The notes under the pieces: model-generated
The model's input: only the letters and a program-made list of their open reading frames with translations
Database searches by the model: none
Told to the model about the DNA's origin: nothing
Position numbers and translations under genes: made by a program
Assembly: GCA_025201805.1 (NCBI GenBank)
Contig: MU619250.1
Span: 332,996-357,178 of the forward strand
Length of the DNA: 24,183 nt
From: Parasitella parasitica
Lineage: Eukaryota > Mucoromycota > Mucoromycetes > Mucorales > Mucoraceae
Direction of reading: 5' to 3'
Shown: positions 21,535-24,183 of the stretch, in pieces
How the letters are laid out: the number at the start of each line of letters is the position of its first letter
Position numbering within the stretch: position 1 is the stretch's first letter

Positions 21535-21563
21535 GAGCCAGTTGTTAAGATCTAAACTGGCTC
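21535..21563. repeat. Short hairpin next to an A-run
   Basis: GAGCCAGTT and AACTGGCTC form a 9-bp perfect stem around an 11-nt loop, immediately after a run of ten A residues (21525-21534). It could be the end of a small inserted element or simply a chance stem. It lies within the 3' flank of the INTS10-like gene, and on the minus strand just beyond the possible last exon at 21677-21569. Confidence 0.45.
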
Positions 21564-21568
21564 AATTC

Positions 21569-21677
21569 TCATAGCATGCACCAAAGGCCGACGTTTGTAG
21601 AGGCTTCAATCACACCATCTGTTTGCAAAACATTGCTTGAGTAAGATTGAATCGATAGGTACCACTCTACTTCAAAG
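21569..21677 (-). pseudogene. Possible orphan terminal exon
   Basis: On the minus strand an acceptor-like CTAG at 21680-21678 is followed by an open stretch (FEVEWYLSIQSYSS ... NVGLWCML) with a TGA stop at 21571-21569. Composition is protein-like. An upstream minus-strand block at 21937-21783 (RFNNKRYHFIPPGN...) is similar in quality, but I could not join the two into one frame. Family unknown. It may be the 3' end of a broken gene. Confidence 0.22.
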
Positions 21678-21963
21678 CTAGGATGAGAATACACGTATGA
21701 TGAACAAATAAAACTTTTTGATTTACTTTGGCACAAATACATTTAAGAATCAAGTTGGTCCGAAACAAGTTAATAAATCTCATTAGTGATCATACAGATA
21801 AGCTACTATTTCGATAATATGTAATAAGTACAACCATCTTTTTGTACTAGTAATAGCTTTGAAATTGATGCTACGAACATTTCCAGGTGGAATGAAATGA
21901 TACCTTTTATTGTTAAATCGAATTCCACGATTTGAGCCTAAATAGAACAAGCATAATAAAATT

Positions 21964-22243
21964 CAGGCACAAAAAGTTAAGCTAGATATTAAAAGTATCT
22001 GTGAGCGATTGCAATCCTGAACAAAGCACATTCTATCATAATTCAAACACTCTTTATATAAGCAATACTTGATTATGCTCAATTTCATAATTCAATGACG
22101 CATCTGCTAACAAAAGTCGCAGTTGCATTAATTTCTTGATATAAGCAATAGCATCGAATCCTGAAACCTATAGAAAGCTCGATTGCTTTCTAAACAAACG
22201 ACCTGACTACAATATCAAAACAAGGCATCGTAAACTTGGCCAT
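21964..22243 (-). pseudogene. Glutathione S-transferase-like remnant
   Basis: Minus strand, ATG at 22243: MAKFTMPCFDIVV resembles the first beta strand of sigma-class-like GSTs (FTLxYFDI). About 110 nt further, another frame reads MQLRLLLADASLNYE, close to the IRLLLADAGxxYE segment of the same fold. Near 22000 a third frame reads AIAHRYF, close to the SxAIxRYLA segment. These pieces occur in the right order but not in one frame. The glutathione-binding QLPVL strand and the C-terminal helical domain are not seen. I interpret it as a degraded GST gene. A few undetected introns are an alternative, but no set of splice sites joined them. Confidence 0.35.
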
Positions 22244-22299
22244 TGTATCTAAATCTCAACTGTTATCCTATGTGAGAGAATGTCAATAATACACATTCT

Positions 22300-23636
22300 T
22301 CTTTGTACCTGTAAAATAGACAGGCTCACCTGTAACTATTTTACAAATCATATAGATGTAGATCTCTTCAAAGCTAAATTTTCTCCTTCAGATTTTTTTT
22401 AATCGTGTAAAGTGGAAAGACTATAATTGTATTTTCTCGCTATGATTTTCATTATTTTCATTTCTCTTTTCATCATAAAATTATTAAATTTTATTCCACC
22501 AAGATTATCATAACAAACAAGGTAGTAGAACTGGATTGAATGATGACAATAACAAGGCCTCGAAATCATAAAAGCCAACTATTTATTATATTTACTGTGT
22601 GGTGGAATCGGTTTTATATATGTTATATAGATTCACGGGAAAAAAATAAAAATAAAAGAAAACAATAAATGTCAACTTGATAAAGGTATAAATTTTATTA
22701 TCAAATCGACAGGAGTATAAAGCTCTAGTTTATTTACTGGCCAGATAGATGAACCTTCATATACTTAAGCTATGGATTAATGTTCTTCTACTATTGCAAT
22801 TTAATGTGCACGACAATTCTAATTAATTAGCATCTTAACTTTGTGCTAACCGACATCTCAGCAGACTAAAGATATTTTGGATCTACCTGAGTGAGTAGGT
22901 AGACTTTACTGGAGGTACCCTGATCAATCGTCCATACGAAGATTATTAATATTAATCCATTAGTATAGTCTTATTTAGTTGATATTAATAGTACATGTCT
23001 GAGTGTATACCACTTGATAATCATCTTAGCATATGTCGGTATATGTAGCATGTCTATAGCATATCATGAGCATATCTATAGCATTGCACATATTGTACAA
23101 GTCTGTAGTACATAATGTATTTGTAGCTAGGATCACGGATATAAATACAAATCTATAGCGTCATCCATCTTAAATGGTGCCATCTCTCGCCTGTATCTTC
23201 ATAGTATAAATCTGTATTGAGCACATCTTACTAACTGTGCAAATATGTAGTCTATCTCAATTTAAGGTAACTGGATGAATCTAGAAGTGATGTTGAGATC
23301 TGCAAGATCGAAAATAAGAAAATTATAAAACAAAACGTTGAATTAACGAGATACGAAAACTTGAGATTACCTTAATTAAAAATTCAACTTTGCATCTGCT
23401 ATTTATACTTTTTACAACTACATAAATTTTTGGTGACTTATATAACATACTAGTCGATACTAATCAATGAGAGTAATTTGCAAGCAATATCATATCCCTA
23501 ACAGGGTACGATGTATTATTATACTACAAGACTATTGATCTTTGATCTGACAGCACCTTTTTGTTTGTCAATTATACAGATCTGTGTTACAGATAACTTT
23601 CTTGATTTGAAACGGAGACTTTATTCTCCAATTTAC
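22300..23636. other. AT-rich interval with degenerate short repeats, no gene seen
   Basis: No protein-like reading on either strand. A small hairpin (TCTACCT/AGGTAGA) is at 22882-22903. Between about 23040 and 23165 the word TCTATAGCAT or close variants (TCTGTAGTACAT, TCTATAGCGTCAT) recurs at 23053, 23075, 23102 and 23152, suggesting an eroded tandem or satellite-like array. Confidence 0.45.
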
Positions 23637-23727
23637 ACAAGCGTATCACATCACATCATTGGACAATCTTCAATCTTCAATTGAAGTACATTGCCATGAT
23701 CTCCTGTCTATAACTATGGCAGATCAA
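23637..23727 (+). repeat. Left arm of the 91-bp inverted repeat
   Basis: Pairs with 24038-24128 at 90/91 bases without gaps. The single difference is C at 23714. Confidence 0.9.
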
Positions 23728-23822
23728 ATTCCACATATTCGTATCTGACATTTTCCCTAACCAATTGTGTACATAATTTGAAAGTTGTATCCTATTCAAA
23801 AATTGTATAATACATTGTTATA

Positions 23823-23841
23823 GATCAGTATAAACTGATCA
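23823..23841. repeat. Small palindrome in the spacer
   Basis: GATCAGT and ACTGATC form a 7-8-bp stem roughly 10 nt upstream of the small ORF at 23851. It could be an operator-like or hairpin structure; no function is shown. Confidence 0.4.
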
Positions 23842-23850
23842 TCACATAAA

Positions 23851-24030
23851 ATGAATCTCCGTAAATATTATGAGTATCAACTTCAAATTACCCCAGAATA
23901 TTCCACAAAGCTCACAATCACCAAGGCCAGGCTAGCATGGATTTCTGAAGACGTAATCCAATATCAAGAACAAATAGAAGCAACTACAGCACTCGTCAAA
24001 TCTGTCATTGGTTATCTCTTTATGTTGTGA
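23851..24030 (+). CDS. 59-residue ORF inside the second inverted repeat
   Basis: An ATG at 23851, preceded by ACATAAA (A at -3), opens 59 codons ending in TGA at 24028-24030, entirely within the spacer between the two arms. The predicted peptide starts MNLRKYYEYQLQI and is Tyr/Gln/Thr-rich in the first two thirds with a short hydrophobic end (VKSVIGYLFML). Codon use is not strongly AT-biased compared with the surrounding DNA, which argues mildly for coding. I recognise no family. It may be a truncated element-encoded protein, part of a longer spliced product, or chance. Confidence 0.3.
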   Translation: MNLRKYYEYQLQITPEYSTKLTITKARLAWISEDVIQYQEQIEATTALVKSVIGYLFML

Positions 24031-24037
24031 GCAGTCA

Positions 24038-24128
24038 TTGATCTGCCATAATTATAGACAGGAGATCATGGCAATGTACTTCAATTGAAGATTGAAGATT
24101 GTCCAATGATGTGATGTGATACGCTTGT
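24038..24128 (-). repeat. Right arm of the 91-bp inverted repeat
   Basis: Reverse complement of 23637-23727 with one mismatch. It ends 55 bp from the window edge. Confidence 0.9.
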
Positions 24129-24183
24129 TGTTTTAATATACGAAATAGATATACAATTAAAACTGGATATATTTATTCGTATA

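Larger units (their letters stand above)
23637..24128. mobile_element. Second long inverted repeat, candidate foldback or TIR element
   Basis: Arms 23637-23727 and 24038-24128 are reverse complements at 90 of 91 positions (one mismatch, at 23714), with a 310-bp spacer. Each arm carries the perfect palindrome CTTCAATTGAAG. The outer ends read ACAAGCGTATCACATC. No direct target duplication is evident just outside the arms, so the superfamily is unassigned. Overall size (492 bp) and plan resemble the Tc1/mariner-type element near 10.5 kb, but the sequences are unrelated. Alternatives are a foldback element, a simple inverted duplication, or a hairpin-RNA locus. Confidence 0.6.

Overview
The window looks like nuclear DNA of an early-diverging filamentous fungus, most likely Mucoromycota (Mucorales type). 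It is AT-rich. Genes are split by many short introns, mostly 50-65 nt, with GTAAGT/GTATGT-like donors, CTAAC-like branch sites and TAG/CAG acceptors. All six main gene models below were assembled by hand: every one closes into a single frame with a total coding length divisible by three. The gene repertoire (CUL4, an SSXT protein, a probable Integrator subunit, fungal-type SMP3) fits a basal fungus rather than an ascomycete yeast. The species was not identified.

Layout. (1) 2-3992, minus strand: a complete importin-7/8 (Nmd5/Sxm1-type) karyopherin, 14 exons, 1070 aa, stop codon at the very edge of the window. (2) About 3993-7097: gene-poor AT-rich DNA holding a decayed LINE endonuclease relic near 5.0-5.25 kb. 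(3) 7098-8529, plus: a seven-transmembrane, receptor-like protein of unknown family. (4) 8971-9504, plus: the zinc-knuckle N-terminus of a decayed Helitron. (5) 10251-10721: a compact Tc1/mariner-type element with perfect 84-bp inverted ends (including the flanking TA), GGGCGG-box subterminal repeats and a truncated ORF. (6) 11070-21332, plus: four closely packed genes, each with its own start: an SSXT/SS18-like Q-rich protein, GPI mannosyltransferase 4 (SMP3/PIGZ), cullin-4, and a probable Integrator subunit 10 (INTS10). (7) 21333-24183: AT-rich DNA with a glutathione S-transferase relic on the minus strand, degenerate short repeats, and a second long inverted repeat (90/91 bp arms) enclosing a 59-codon ORF.

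The genes do not form a pathway or operon. They are housekeeping eukaryotic genes: nuclear import, chromatin remodelling, ER GPI-anchor synthesis, ubiquitin ligation and RNA 3'-end processing, separated by two transposon-rich islands. The most interesting items are the probable INTS10 orthologue in a fungus, the intact-ended Tc1/mariner-type miniature element, the second long inverted repeat with its small ORF, and the unclassified 7TM protein.
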